A stretch of DNA of 64,000 nt from Acidaminococcus intestini DSM 21505 (lineage in GTDB: Bacteria > Bacillota > Negativicutes > Acidaminococcales > Acidaminococcaceae). The stretch is from NCBI RefSeq assembly GCF_000425045.1, contig NZ_AULA01000009.1, positions 1-64,000 on the forward strand. The letters are read 5' to 3'. Positions within the stretch are counted from its first letter, which is position 1. Each line of letters opens with the position of its first letter. Below, one piece after another: positions 43,248 to 51,221 of the stretch. Position numbers and translations under genes: made by a program. The notes beneath the pieces are model-generated. The model saw only the letters and a program-made list of their open reading frames with translations. It was not told where the DNA came from and did not search any database.

Positions 43248-44735
43248 ATGATACATATACGAGATTTTTCCATAAAAAAGCGGCTGCTGTTTTCTAATTT
43301 TTTCATGATCATCATCCCCGTGATCTTTATGGCCCTGTTAAGTGCCCTTGTCTTCTTGAGCCTTCAGTTTGGTAATTTGAATCGGTCAACAATCCTCTCC
43401 TTTCTTTGGCCGGAAAGTGGGCCGACACTTTCAACCCAATTTGAATTGACCCGGTTCCGTGTCCGAGCCGATCAGTTTAAGAAAAAGAGCAAGGACCTCG
43501 TGGACTCTGCCCATCATCTGGAGGCGTTGGGATGTCGGGTGGTCATCGTTGGAAAGCAGGGTGCCATCATCTATCAAACAGAAGATACACAGGGCATGGA
43601 AACCCTTTCCCAAGCACTTTCGGAAGCTCCCAGCGGAAGAGGTTCCATCTCCTGGGGGGAAAAGGGCCTTGCGTTCCATTATTTTTCTGATGAGAGTGGG
43701 GTCCGTCTTGCCGTAATTGGAGAAGGGCCTTTGGTCGTGGACGGGGAACTGATCGATATCAGTTCCAAGGCTCTACTAAAAAAGAGCTTTTATGTGGTCT
43801 GCGGCTTGGTTACCTTGCTGATCCTCATCATTGGCTGGAAGCTGTCCCGGTATCTTGGCAGACAGATCATTGAACCGCTGCAGGTCCTGCAGGTGACGGC
43901 CAGTCATATTGCCCAAGGGGATCTTGATACGCCGGTTCCTGTAGATAGCGAAGACGAAATTGGGATGACGATGATGGCCTTTGAACTGACGCGCCGCCAG
44001 CTTAAGATGGCACGGGAAACCCGGGATCGATATGAACGGAACCGCAAGGAAATGATTGCAGGAATTTCCCATGACCTTTCAACCCCTCTGACCAAGATCG
44101 AAGGGTATGCCTGCGGCCTGCGAGACGGGATTGCAGATACACCGGAGAAAAAAGACCATTATTTTCGGATGATCATTGATACGGCAAGGCATATGGGAAA
44201 CTTGGTCCAAAGCTTGTTCCTTTTTTCCAAGCTGGACCTGGGGCAGATGGAATACCATATGGAGAAGGTTCCTCTTAAGGCATATTTGGAAGACTATGTT
44301 GAGGAACAGTCGGAACACTTCAAGAGCCAAGGACTCTTACTCAAGGTGGAGGCTCCCCGGGAGGAATGCGTAGTCCTTCTTGACCGGATTCAGTTTTCCC
44401 GGATTGTAACGAACCTTCTTTCCAACAGCATCAAATATAAGACGGCTGATTTGGGGCATGTGGTCATGAGTTTGTCGGTTCCAAGGAAACAGTGGGTTCA
44501 GCTGGCTTTTAGCGATGATGGGCCAGGGGTTGCGCCCAGTGATTTAAGCCATCTGTTTGAAAGTTTCTACCGTACTGATAAAGCAAGGACCAATCCGGCC
44601 AAGGGTAGTGGACTTGGGCTTGCCGTCGTACGGGAGCTAGTGAAGGGAATGAAGGGTATCATTTGGGCTGAAAATGAAACGCCCCATGGCTTGAAGATTG
44701 TCATGGAGTTTCCATTAGCAAAGGAGGAAGCATGA
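43248..44735 (+). CDS. Sensor histidine kinase
   Basis: The 495-residue membrane kinase has TM1 (about 16-40), an extracytoplasmic sensor part (about 40-180), TM2 (about 186-205), HAMP, a HisKA H-box with H275 in AGISHDLSTPLTKIEGYA, an N-box RIVTNLLSNSIKY and G-boxes DDGPGVA and GSGLGLAVV. It phosphorylates the response regulator that overlaps it by 4 bp. The kinase precedes the regulator, reverse to the common order. The signal is unknown. The envelope glycan genes upstream are a possible target. Confidence 0.95.
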   Translation: MIHIRDFSIKKRLLFSNFFMIIIPVIFMALLSALVFLSLQFGNLNRSTILSFLWPESGPTLSTQFELTRFRVRADQFKKKSKDLVDSAHHLEALGCRVVIVGKQGAIIYQTEDTQGMETLSQALSEAPSGRGSISWGEKGLAFHYFSDESGVRLAVIGEGPLVVDGELIDISSKALLKKSFYVVCGLVTLLILIIGWKLSRYLGRQIIEPLQVLQVTASHIAQGDLDTPVPVDSEDEIGMTMMAFELTRRQLKMARETRDRYERNRKEMIAGISHDLSTPLTKIEGYACGLRDGIADTPEKKDHYFRMIIDTARHMGNLVQSLFLFSKLDLGQMEYHMEKVPLKAYLEDYVEEQSEHFKSQGLLLKVEAPREECVVLLDRIQFSRIVTNLLSNSIKYKTADLGHVVMSLSVPRKQWVQLAFSDDGPGVAPSDLSHLFESFYRTDKARTNPAKGSGLGLAVVRELVKGMKGIIWAENETPHGLKIVMEFPLAKEEA

Positions 44736-45421
44736 AAAAGGTACTGATTATCGAGGATGATAAAGGGATTGCTGAACTGGAGAGGGATTATTTGGAAGCC
44801 AATGGATTTGAAGTCCAGATGGCATTTACGGGTCTTTCGGGAAAAAAAGCAGCCCTGAGTTCTCCTGTTGATTTGATTCTTTTGGATATTATGCTTCCCG
44901 GAGAAGATGGTTTCCAGGTTTGCCGCGAAATCCGAGCAGAAAAAGATATCCCTATCCTGATGGTCTCCGCAAGACAGGAAGATATCGATAAAATCAGGGG
45001 ATTGGGACTGGGTGCCGACGACTATATTGTCAAACCCTTTAGTCCAACTGAACTCGTGGCCCGGGTTAAAAGCCATATTTCCCGTTATGAACAGCTGACC
45101 AATCGGGAGTCTAGTAGGCCCCAAGTGCTTCGCTGCGGAAACCTGGTCATAGACTTATCTTCACATCAGGTCTTTTTACAGGATAAAGAAATCCTTCTTC
45201 CCAACAAAGAATTTGAACTGCTTGCTTTTCTTGCCAAGAATCCAGGCATCGTATTCAGCAAGGATACGCTCTTTGAGCGGGTATGGGGCGAAGATTCCTT
45301 GGGTGATACCTCTACTGTCTCCGTTCATATCAATCGAATCCGGGAAAAGATTGAGGAGGATTCATCCAAACCGTACTATATTGAAACGGTTTGGGGTGCC
45401 GGTTACCGTTTTCGCCGGTAA
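44732..45421 (+). CDS. OmpR-family response regulator
   Basis: The 229-residue regulator has the receiver with D9-D10, phosphoacceptor D52 (LILLDIMLPGEDG) and K101 (KPFSPTEL). Its winged-helix DNA-binding domain has LLPNKEFELLAFLAKNPGIV and IETVWGAGYRFRR. It is the partner of the kinase. Its TAA stop is part of the terminator stem. Confidence 0.96.
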   Translation: MKKVLIIEDDKGIAELERDYLEANGFEVQMAFTGLSGKKAALSSPVDLILLDIMLPGEDGFQVCREIRAEKDIPILMVSARQEDIDKIRGLGLGADDYIVKPFSPTELVARVKSHISRYEQLTNRESSRPQVLRCGNLVIDLSSHQVFLQDKEILLPNKEFELLAFLAKNPGIVFSKDTLFERVWGEDSLGDTSTVSVHINRIREKIEEDSSKPYYIETVWGAGYRFRR

Positions 45422-45470
45422 TGACAAAGAACCCCTGCGCACGCCGCTGCGCAGGGGTTCTTTGTCATTA
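45419..45470. terminator. Terminator with 23-bp perfect arms containing a stop codon
   Basis: Arms at 45419-45441 and 45448-45470 are perfectly complementary around CGCCGC. The left arm begins with the TAA stop of the response regulator. It has the same design as the hairpin at 21835-21890. Confidence 0.88.
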
Positions 45471-45565
45471 GAAAAGGAAAATGTTGAAAGGGGGTTCACT
45501 CATGCAGTGCACAAGAGAGAAGATAATCGTGGAGGCCCTTCCACTCTCGTGATCTCCATACATGG

Positions 45566-45594
45566 CATCAAAGGAAGTCGCGGTTCCTTTGATG
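45566..45594. repeat. 11-bp inverted repeat in the spacer before LysR
   Basis: CATCAAAGGAA and TTCCTTTGATG enclose GTCGCGG. No T-run follows. The spacer 45471-45704 contains no supported gene. Confidence 0.5.
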
Positions 45595-45653
45595 GTCATA
45601 CTCTACCATGAAAGAGGAGATTCTACAATAGATTAAAAGGAAATATATAGAGC

Positions 45654-45680
45654 ATCACAATTATTTATTTGTGATATAAT
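45654..45680 (+). promoter_or_regulatory. Promoter of the first LysR gene with an operator-like dyad
   Basis: TATAAT at 45675-45680 is an extended -10 (TGATATAAT). The dyad ATCACAA/TTGTGAT (45654-45675) covers the spacer, as expected for autoregulation by a LysR protein. Confidence 0.55.
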
Positions 45681-45704
45681 AACCTCATCTTGGAGGTGAT
45701 GTGA

Positions 45705-46649
45705 TTGGATACGGACTCGGAAATGTTTCTCCTTGCCGCGGAGGAACTGAACTTTACCCGTGCCGCTAAACGGGCCTATGTGACTCAGCAGTGCTTGAGT
45801 GCCCATATCAAGAAACTGGAAATACGAATGGGGGCGCCCCTTTTTGAACGAGTCCCTTACATGGCGCTGACCCCTGCCGGTAAGGTTCTTTATCGCTCCC
45901 TGCGCCGCATTGAATTGATTGAGCGATCCTGCCGGGAAAATATCGAAGCCATTCGGGAAGGGACGCAGGGGGAAGTGACCCTTGGCATGAATGCCGGGCG
46001 TGTCCAGTTCTTTCTGCCGCGTTTGTATGAAGCATACCATCGAAAATTTCCTCATGTGACGCTGAAGGTGGTCATTGATGATGTGAAAAACCAAGCTCGT
46101 CGCCTTCTTGATGGGAAAATTGACTTTCTGGTAGGCGTCAACTGTCCCGTGGACAGGGATCTTGTCTTCACCCCGTTAAAGGAAGAGAAGGTTTTTTTCC
46201 TTGCAACGGATTCCTACCTTAAAGCCCACGCCAAAAGTCCAGGCGCTTATCCCAAGACACTGCGGACCGGCATCATCGACATGAAGGAGTATGATACGCT
46301 CCCTCTCGTACAGAATGCGGAAGCAAGTACCCTTGTCACCGTTGTGGAGCGTTATGAAAAAAAGCGGAACCTCGTTCAGGATACGCTTGTGAGGGTCAGC
46401 GATTCCAATGCGCAGATCCGGCTTTGCGGGACGGGGCTTGTAGGGATGTACCTGGCGGAAAGTCTTGTCGAAATGGCCCGTTTCCACGGAGCGGAAACAG
46501 CGGGAAATCCCCTGCGTATTCTTGCCATCAAGGAGCTGACAGAAACCTTGCGTCTTGATCTTGTCACGCACCGTGAGGCAGATCAACCGCTTTATATCCG
46601 TCAACTGGAAGTCATGATCCGGGATGTGTTTGCCTCTGATAAGGGCTGA
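45705..46649 (+). CDS. LysR-family transcriptional regulator
   Basis: The 314-residue protein has an N-terminal HTH (MFLLAAEELNFTRAAKRAYV, TQQCLSAHIKKLEIRMG) and a periplasmic-binding-protein-like effector domain from residue 90. It starts with TTG at 45705 after GGAGGTGAT. Targets are unknown and it has no divergent partner. A second LysR protein at 57278-58273 shares the opening pattern MFLLAAEELNF.RAA.RAFVT.QCLS.HIK.LE. Confidence 0.93.
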   Translation: MDTDSEMFLLAAEELNFTRAAKRAYVTQQCLSAHIKKLEIRMGAPLFERVPYMALTPAGKVLYRSLRRIELIERSCRENIEAIREGTQGEVTLGMNAGRVQFFLPRLYEAYHRKFPHVTLKVVIDDVKNQARRLLDGKIDFLVGVNCPVDRDLVFTPLKEEKVFFLATDSYLKAHAKSPGAYPKTLRTGIIDMKEYDTLPLVQNAEASTLVTVVERYEKKRNLVQDTLVRVSDSNAQIRLCGTGLVGMYLAESLVEMARFHGAETAGNPLRILAIKELTETLRLDLVTHREADQPLYIRQLEVMIRDVFASDKG

Positions 46650-46778
46650 TCTTGAAAGGATAGATGCTTAGGACAAACCGCTGAGCGGCAGACGAAGGAA
46701 GCGATTTATCCCTGCATTGTCTATTCTTTGTGGTACAATGAAAAGAGAACATCGTTACGATAGAAAGAAGGAATTGCT

Positions 46779-47747
46779 ATGAATCAAAGACTGACAGCCC
46801 TTGTTCTTTGCGGCTTTCTTGCCGCTCCTTCCCTTAGCTTTGCCGCCGCCGCTTCCCCTAGCGCGTCTAAAGACGCGGCTCCGGCAGCTGTAGTAAAAAG
46901 CAGTCCGAAGGAGGAGGTTGGCGTCTTCCAGAAAGACCATGTCCTCATTGTAAACGGCAAGACCCTTGATGCCGCCTCATTGCCAACGCCAGTTCTTGTG
47001 CGTCAAAAGGAAACCATGGTTCCACTGCGTCTTGTGGCAGAAGCATTGGGGTATACTGTTTCCTGGAATCCAGAAACGGCATCTTCCAAACTGGATATGA
47101 GTATTGCGTCCATGGAATTTCGTCCCGGTGAAACCCTCTATCAGAGAAAAGGCAAGCTTAAAGTTATAAACCTTGATGCCGCGTATAAATTTACGAATGC
47201 GCCCCAGGTCGTTGAGGGCGTGACATACGTTCCCGTGTCCCTTTTTGGTGTCTTTTTCAATGAGGTAAAGATTGAAGGCAAAACGATTTCCATTACCGTA
47301 CAAAAATCCCAGCTTCAGGATGCGGCACGTCTGTTAACAGAAGCCGCTGCTGAAAAAAGCCAAACACAAGCCCCCAATCCCATGGTGGAATACAGCTCCC
47401 TGACCGAAATGGAAAAGAAGGTGGGGCATACGATTAAGGTACCGGCTTCTTTGAAAAATAAAAAGGTTGCCGGCATGTATCTCTTTTCGGATGGCCTTGC
47501 CCAGATCAACTATGCAGATGGATCCCTGTACAGGACACAAAAGGGATCGGCTGGTGATATCAGTGGGGATTACACCAAGTATGCCGTTGATACCCATTGG
47601 ATCGATGGTTCCTATAAAATCCGCGGCCGCGGTGATAAAGATGCCTACCGGACCCTTACTTGGGAAGATGGCATCTATACCTATTCCTATCATTCCCAGA
47701 GCGCGCTGACCAAAGCGGCTGCCAATCAAATCGTTCGTGGAAAATAA
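46779..47747 (+). CDS. Exported protein with copper-amine-oxidase N-like (stalk) domain
   Basis: The 322-residue protein has a signal peptide (ending SLSFAAAA) and a low-complexity Ala/Ser stretch. The repeat domain VLVRQKETMVPLRLVAEALG and VEGVTYVPVSLFGVFF is the Cu-amine-oxidase N-terminal type used by Firmicutes as a wall or surface stalk. The C-terminal 120 residues (VAGMYLFSDGLAQINYADGS) look like a beta-rich DUF4367-type domain. The function is unknown. It is preceded by TGGTACAAT and AAGAAGGAA. Confidence 0.8.
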   Translation: MNQRLTALVLCGFLAAPSLSFAAAASPSASKDAAPAAVVKSSPKEEVGVFQKDHVLIVNGKTLDAASLPTPVLVRQKETMVPLRLVAEALGYTVSWNPETASSKLDMSIASMEFRPGETLYQRKGKLKVINLDAAYKFTNAPQVVEGVTYVPVSLFGVFFNEVKIEGKTISITVQKSQLQDAARLLTEAAAEKSQTQAPNPMVEYSSLTEMEKKVGHTIKVPASLKNKKVAGMYLFSDGLAQINYADGSLYRTQKGSAGDISGDYTKYAVDTHWIDGSYKIRGRGDKDAYRTLTWEDGIYTYSYHSQSALTKAAANQIVRGK

Positions 47748-47763
47748 CGCCTTGTGCCTTAAG

Positions 47764-47808
47764 GGGCTGTGAAGCTGTATGAGCTTTTCATCGTTTCACA
47801 GCCCTTTT
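47764..47808 (+). terminator. Terminator after the stalk-domain protein
   Basis: GGGCTGTGAA pairs with TTCACAGCCC, followed by TTTT. The same motif is in the terminator at 13971-14037. Confidence 0.85.
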
Positions 47809-47886
47809 CATTTGTTTTTAAAATTTTTATGACATGTAATAAGATGTTCAAGTTTCTTTCATAGGGACTTCATGCGTTCCCTCTAT

Positions 47887-47950
47887 GATAAGGTTCAACA
47901 ACACGGATTCAATAAAACGGGCAGATCCCGTTACCTTATCCGGAAAAAGG
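47887..47950 (+). promoter_or_regulatory. Structured leader before the PepSY-like gene
   Basis: GATAAGGT (47887-47894) pairs with ACCTTATC (47943-47950), and AACGGG (47926-47931) with CCCGTT (47937-47942). The 3' sides are adjacent while the 5' sides are 31 nt apart. It ends just before the ribosome site GGGAGG, so it could control translation. Confidence 0.45.
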
Positions 47951-47963
47951 GAGGAATCTTATC

Positions 47964-48707
47964 ATGGATGAGAAAAAAATTGAAAAATGGGAATGTGTGT
48001 CAAAGAAAATGACCGCCCTTTGCAAAAAAGGGTTTTCACCCCGCAACCTTAAGAAAGGGGCAGCCGTGGTTGTTCTTGTTGCTGTAGCTGCGGGAGCAGG
48101 AAAGGTGACCTTGAAAAAGATGCGTTTTGACCGTCGGCAGGCGGAAGCTGCTGCCAAAGTGGAACTTGCCCAAAAACTGGCAGTGGAGCGAAATGAACCC
48201 CTTCTTTCAAGTGATGAAGTGCTCGGTAAGATTGCGAGCCTGCTCGGTACTGATGAAGGGAGCGTTACGCTGAAAGGACTGCGCCTTGCAGAGGCAAAAC
48301 CTGATTTGCGGGAGCACAAAGAGCATAAAGATAAAGAAAAAAGGGATCATGATCGCAAGTTCTTCAAAAAAGATCATGACAATCGTGACCGTGTAAGGGG
48401 AGGGGAGGACCCAAGGACGCCTCAATTGACCCCTCAGGAAGGCCCCAATAAGGCATCTGATCAGGCCCCCGCTCCTACGGGCGGCAATCCTGCTGATTTT
48501 GCTGCACCGACTGCACAAAACAAGGCACTTCCTCCTCAAGGCATGCAGCCTATGGCAGGACCGATGGGTTCCCATCGTCCTGTATTCTACGAAGCCAGAG
48601 TGGATCAAGGAAATATGAGTTATGAGTTCCTTCTAAACGCACAGACTGGGGAAATCCTCCACAGCAAGGTTCATCAAAAGGGCATTGTGGAAAAGCTTTT
48701 TTCCTGA
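47964..48707 (+). CDS. Membrane-anchored protein with a split PepSY-like domain
   Basis: The 247-residue protein has a cytoplasmic N-tail, one membrane helix (about 33-47, AAVVVLVAVAAGAG), and then half a PepSY fold (SSDEVLGKIASLLGTDEGSV, about 82-105). A charged Lys/Asp/His stretch (about 115-145) and a Pro/Gln/Ala-rich stretch (about 150-205) interrupt it. The second half follows, ending YEFLLNAQTGEILHSK. PepSY domains are thought to inhibit peptidases or bind envelope partners. GGGAGG precedes the ATG. The disordered insert is unusual. Confidence 0.65.
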   Translation: MDEKKIEKWECVSKKMTALCKKGFSPRNLKKGAAVVVLVAVAAGAGKVTLKKMRFDRRQAEAAAKVELAQKLAVERNEPLLSSDEVLGKIASLLGTDEGSVTLKGLRLAEAKPDLREHKEHKDKEKRDHDRKFFKKDHDNRDRVRGGEDPRTPQLTPQEGPNKASDQAPAPTGGNPADFAAPTAQNKALPPQGMQPMAGPMGSHRPVFYEARVDQGNMSYEFLLNAQTGEILHSKVHQKGIVEKLFS

Positions 48708-48732
48708 TGCCTCAAGGGTAATGAGCACCATC

Positions 48733-48765
48733 TCCTTGCCTATGCTTTTGGAGCATGGGCAAGGA
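48733..48765. repeat. 14-bp hairpin after the PepSY-like gene
   Basis: TCCTTGCCTATGCT pairs with AGCATGGGCAAGGA (one G-T pair) around TTTGG. No T-run follows, so it may be a processing or weak termination structure. Confidence 0.5.
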
Positions 48766-48864
48766 TGAAAAAGAAGTATTGGAAATGGGTATTCAATCTC
48801 TTTATACTCAAAGGCAGCGATATCTGTGCAAAGGACTGCGTAATCAATAAGGAGTTGAATCTAT

Positions 48865-49635
48865 ATGGAGAAAAAGATTGTCCAGACTGCTGGACGGACC
48901 CAATTAGGGGATTTTGCCCCGCTTTTTGCCGAGGCCAATGATGATTTTCTTTTTGGCAAGGTGTGGAACGACCCCAGTGTGGATGTCAAAACGCGCTGCA
49001 TTATTACGGTGACGAGCCTTGTGTCCATGGGGATAACGGATGGATCCTTGTCTTACCATCTCCAAAATGCCAAGAATCATGGTGTCAGCAAAGCGGAAAT
49101 CGCCGGTATCTTGACCCAGGTTGGCTTTTATGCGGGCTGGCCCAAGGCCTGGGCTGCTTTTGGACTTGCTGGGGCTGTATGGAAAGATGCGGCTCCCGCC
49201 CTTACTGAAAAGGAGCGGTTTGCTCAAGAGCTCATGTTTCCGATTGGTGGGCCAAATGACGCCTATGCCAAATATTTCAAGGGGCAAAGCTATCTGGCCC
49301 CTGTTTCGACGGAACAGGTTCCCATTTACAATGTGACCTTTGAACCTAAATGCCGGAATAACTGGCATATCCACCACGCCGATAAAGGAGGGGGCCAGCT
49401 TCTCATCTGTGTCGGCGGAAAAGGTATCTATCAAGCTTGGGGGAAGAAACCCGTCCTCATGCTGCCAGGATCGGTCGTTCACATTCCAGCGGGGGTCAAG
49501 CACTGGCATGGTGCCGTGACCGATGCCTGGTTCAGCCATCTGGCCATGGATCCCGAAGGCGTCAATACATCCAATGAGTGGCTTGAGGAAGTGTCGGATG
49601 CGCAATATGAAAAAACTTTGGCTGCTTTAACGTAA
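48865..49635 (+). CDS. Carboxymuconolactone decarboxylase-cupin fusion
   Basis: The 256-residue protein has an N-terminal CMD-like domain (residues 10-105; HLQNAKNHGVSKAEIAGILT and QVGFYAGWPKAWAAF) without a CxxC redox pair. A C-terminal cupin (about 145-235) has HIHHADKGGGQ, LLPGSVVHIPAGVKHWHG and metal-type histidines. Such fusions are often annotated as quinone or aldehyde-responsive oxidoreductases, and the reaction here is unknown. GGAG precedes the ATG, with TTGGAA and TATACT upstream at about 48779-48809. Confidence 0.85.
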   Translation: MEKKIVQTAGRTQLGDFAPLFAEANDDFLFGKVWNDPSVDVKTRCIITVTSLVSMGITDGSLSYHLQNAKNHGVSKAEIAGILTQVGFYAGWPKAWAAFGLAGAVWKDAAPALTEKERFAQELMFPIGGPNDAYAKYFKGQSYLAPVSTEQVPIYNVTFEPKCRNNWHIHHADKGGGQLLICVGGKGIYQAWGKKPVLMLPGSVVHIPAGVKHWHGAVTDAWFSHLAMDPEGVNTSNEWLEEVSDAQYEKTLAALT

Positions 49636-49707
49636 ATCGAAGGCAGGACGGAATCAGACGGTGGGGAACTTGCTGAACGGGGATTACGAAGAAAGAAGGT
49701 CCTCATC

Positions 49708-49770
49708 ATGAAAAAACTCATTCTCTTCTTACTGGGATGGGGCAAAGCCGGCGACACGTGGCTGCAGTAA
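49708..49770 (+). other. Possible 20-residue peptide or truncated signal-peptide relic
   Basis: MKKLILFLLGWGKAGDTWLQ follows AAAGAAGG by 8 bp. It looks like the first half of a signal peptide that has lost the rest of its gene. It is probably not functional. Confidence 0.25.
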
Positions 49771-49807
49771 TGAAAATATCCTGTATATGCTTTTTTCTTA
49801 TGAATAG

Positions 49808-49845
49808 GGCTCCGCTAAAAAAGATCCTTTTTAGCGGAGCCTTGT
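49808..49845. terminator. Bidirectional terminator between the CMD-cupin gene and the AONS gene
   Basis: GGCTCCGCTAAAAA pairs over 14 bp with TTTTTAGCGGAGCC, and the loop is AGATCC. Confidence 0.88.
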
Positions 49846-51072
49846 TTATGGAATTTGCTGCCAAGCTTCTTTGAGAAGGGAAAGAACCTGCTGAAGCTGA
49901 GGCTTTGTGTGGGCTGCTGAAAGCGTGAGACGTAGCCTGGCGGTACCCATGGGAACAGACGGCGGTCGGATAGCAGATAGCAGGATGCCTCTTTCCTTGA
50001 GAAAGGCATCAATGGCGGCTGCTCTTTCTACAGACCCAACTATAATGGGAATCAGGGGCGTTATTCCTGGAAGAACGGGGAGCTTCAAGGTGTGGAGTCC
50101 CTCCCGCATGAACCTTGTGTGTTCGCGCAGTGTTTTCATGAGGATGGGCCCTTCTTCCTGAAGGACTTGGAGTGCGGCATAAGCCGCCGCTGTATCATGG
50201 GGGCTGATGAAGGTGCTAAAAACAAAGGGCCTGGCGCGGCAAGTAAGGTAGGCAATGATTTCCTTGGAGGAAGCCACATAGCCTCCTTCTGAGGCGAGGC
50301 TTTTACTGAGAGTCCCTGTTTGGATATCGATGGTGCCTTGAAGACCAAAATAGGCTTCCGTTCCTCTTCCACCAGGTCCAATGACGCCTTCTGCGTGGGC
50401 GTCGTCCACCATCAGGAGCGTTCCATATCGATTTTTGAGCGCTGCCAGTTCCGGCAGCCTGCAAAGGTCGCCATCCATACTGAAAACGCCGTCTGTAACA
50501 ATGAGTTTGACAGCTGTTTGATTGCTGGCGTAGGCAGCTAGCTTTTGTTCCAGGTCCGTCATATCATTATGACGATAGACGATGACCTCGGCGCCACTGA
50601 TCCGGCAGCCATCGATGATGCTGGCATGGTTCAGCTCATCACTGAAAACAAGGTCACCTTTTTTGAGAAGTGTGTAGAGGGCGCCTAAGTTCGCCAGGTA
50701 GCCGGTATTGAAAAGAAGCGCTGCTTCACAGCCTTTGAAGCGGGCAAGTTTTTTTTCAAGGTCACTTCCTCGGGCGATTCCTCCTGAAATGAGGCGCGAT
50801 CCCGTGGAGGACGTTCCCCCTTTTATCAAGGCGTCAGCCGCGGCCTGCAGTACTTTTGGATGGTGGGTCAAGCCGAGATAATTGTTGCTTGAAAAGACGG
50901 TATAGATCTGGCCGCTGCGGCTTCTTGCCGTAACGGGACCAATCATGTCAAGGTCTGTGATGGTCCGCGCAAGACCGGCTGCGTGCAGGGTGCGGAGCCT
51001 TTTTTCGACGCGGTGCCGAAGGCGTGCTCCAGAGGAGCTGGCAAGGGGAGCATGAGAATATGTGGATTGCAA
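49846..51072 (-). CDS. bioF: AONS-family PLP acyltransferase (BioF/Kbl-like)
   Basis: The 408-residue fold-type I PLP enzyme has FSSNNYLGLTHHPKV, GSRLISGG, DDAHAEGVIGPGGRG and the PLP lysine in TLSKSLASEGGYV. It condenses an acyl-CoA with an amino acid. BioF (alanine plus pimeloyl thioester) and Kbl (glycine plus acetyl-CoA) are both possible, and no other biotin genes are nearby. The start is TTG at 51070-51072, with AAGGAGG 8 bp upstream. An earlier ATG (51123) lacks a ribosome site. Confidence 0.88.
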   Translation of the reverse strand: MQSTYSHAPLASSSGARLRHRVEKRLRTLHAAGLARTITDLDMIGPVTARSRSGQIYTVFSSNNYLGLTHHPKVLQAAADALIKGGTSSTGSRLISGGIARGSDLEKKLARFKGCEAALLFNTGYLANLGALYTLLKKGDLVFSDELNHASIIDGCRISGAEVIVYRHNDMTDLEQKLAAYASNQTAVKLIVTDGVFSMDGDLCRLPELAALKNRYGTLLMVDDAHAEGVIGPGGRGTEAYFGLQGTIDIQTGTLSKSLASEGGYVASSKEIIAYLTCRARPFVFSTFISPHDTAAAYAALQVLQEEGPILMKTLREHTRFMREGLHTLKLPVLPGITPLIPIIVGSVERAAAIDAFLKERGILLSAIRPPSVPMGTARLRLTLSAAHTKPQLQQVLSLLKEAWQQIP

Positions 51073-51176
51073 TGGGGAACCCTCCTTAGGTCGATAGGAT
51101 AGGAGTAGTATAGCCCCAATCAAAAAATATGTATACCATTTTAATAAATAAGGTTAACGTAAATAGGAAAGAAAAT

Positions 51177-51203
51177 ACAGGGGAAAGACTGGCTTTCCCC
51201 TGT
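51177..51203 (-). terminator. Terminator of the asparaginase gene
   Basis: ACAGGGGAAAG and CTTTCCCCTGT form an 11-bp stem with a 5-nt loop. On the minus strand ATTTTCTTT follows. Confidence 0.75.
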
Positions 51204-51221
51204 GGTTGCTAGACCTTACCT

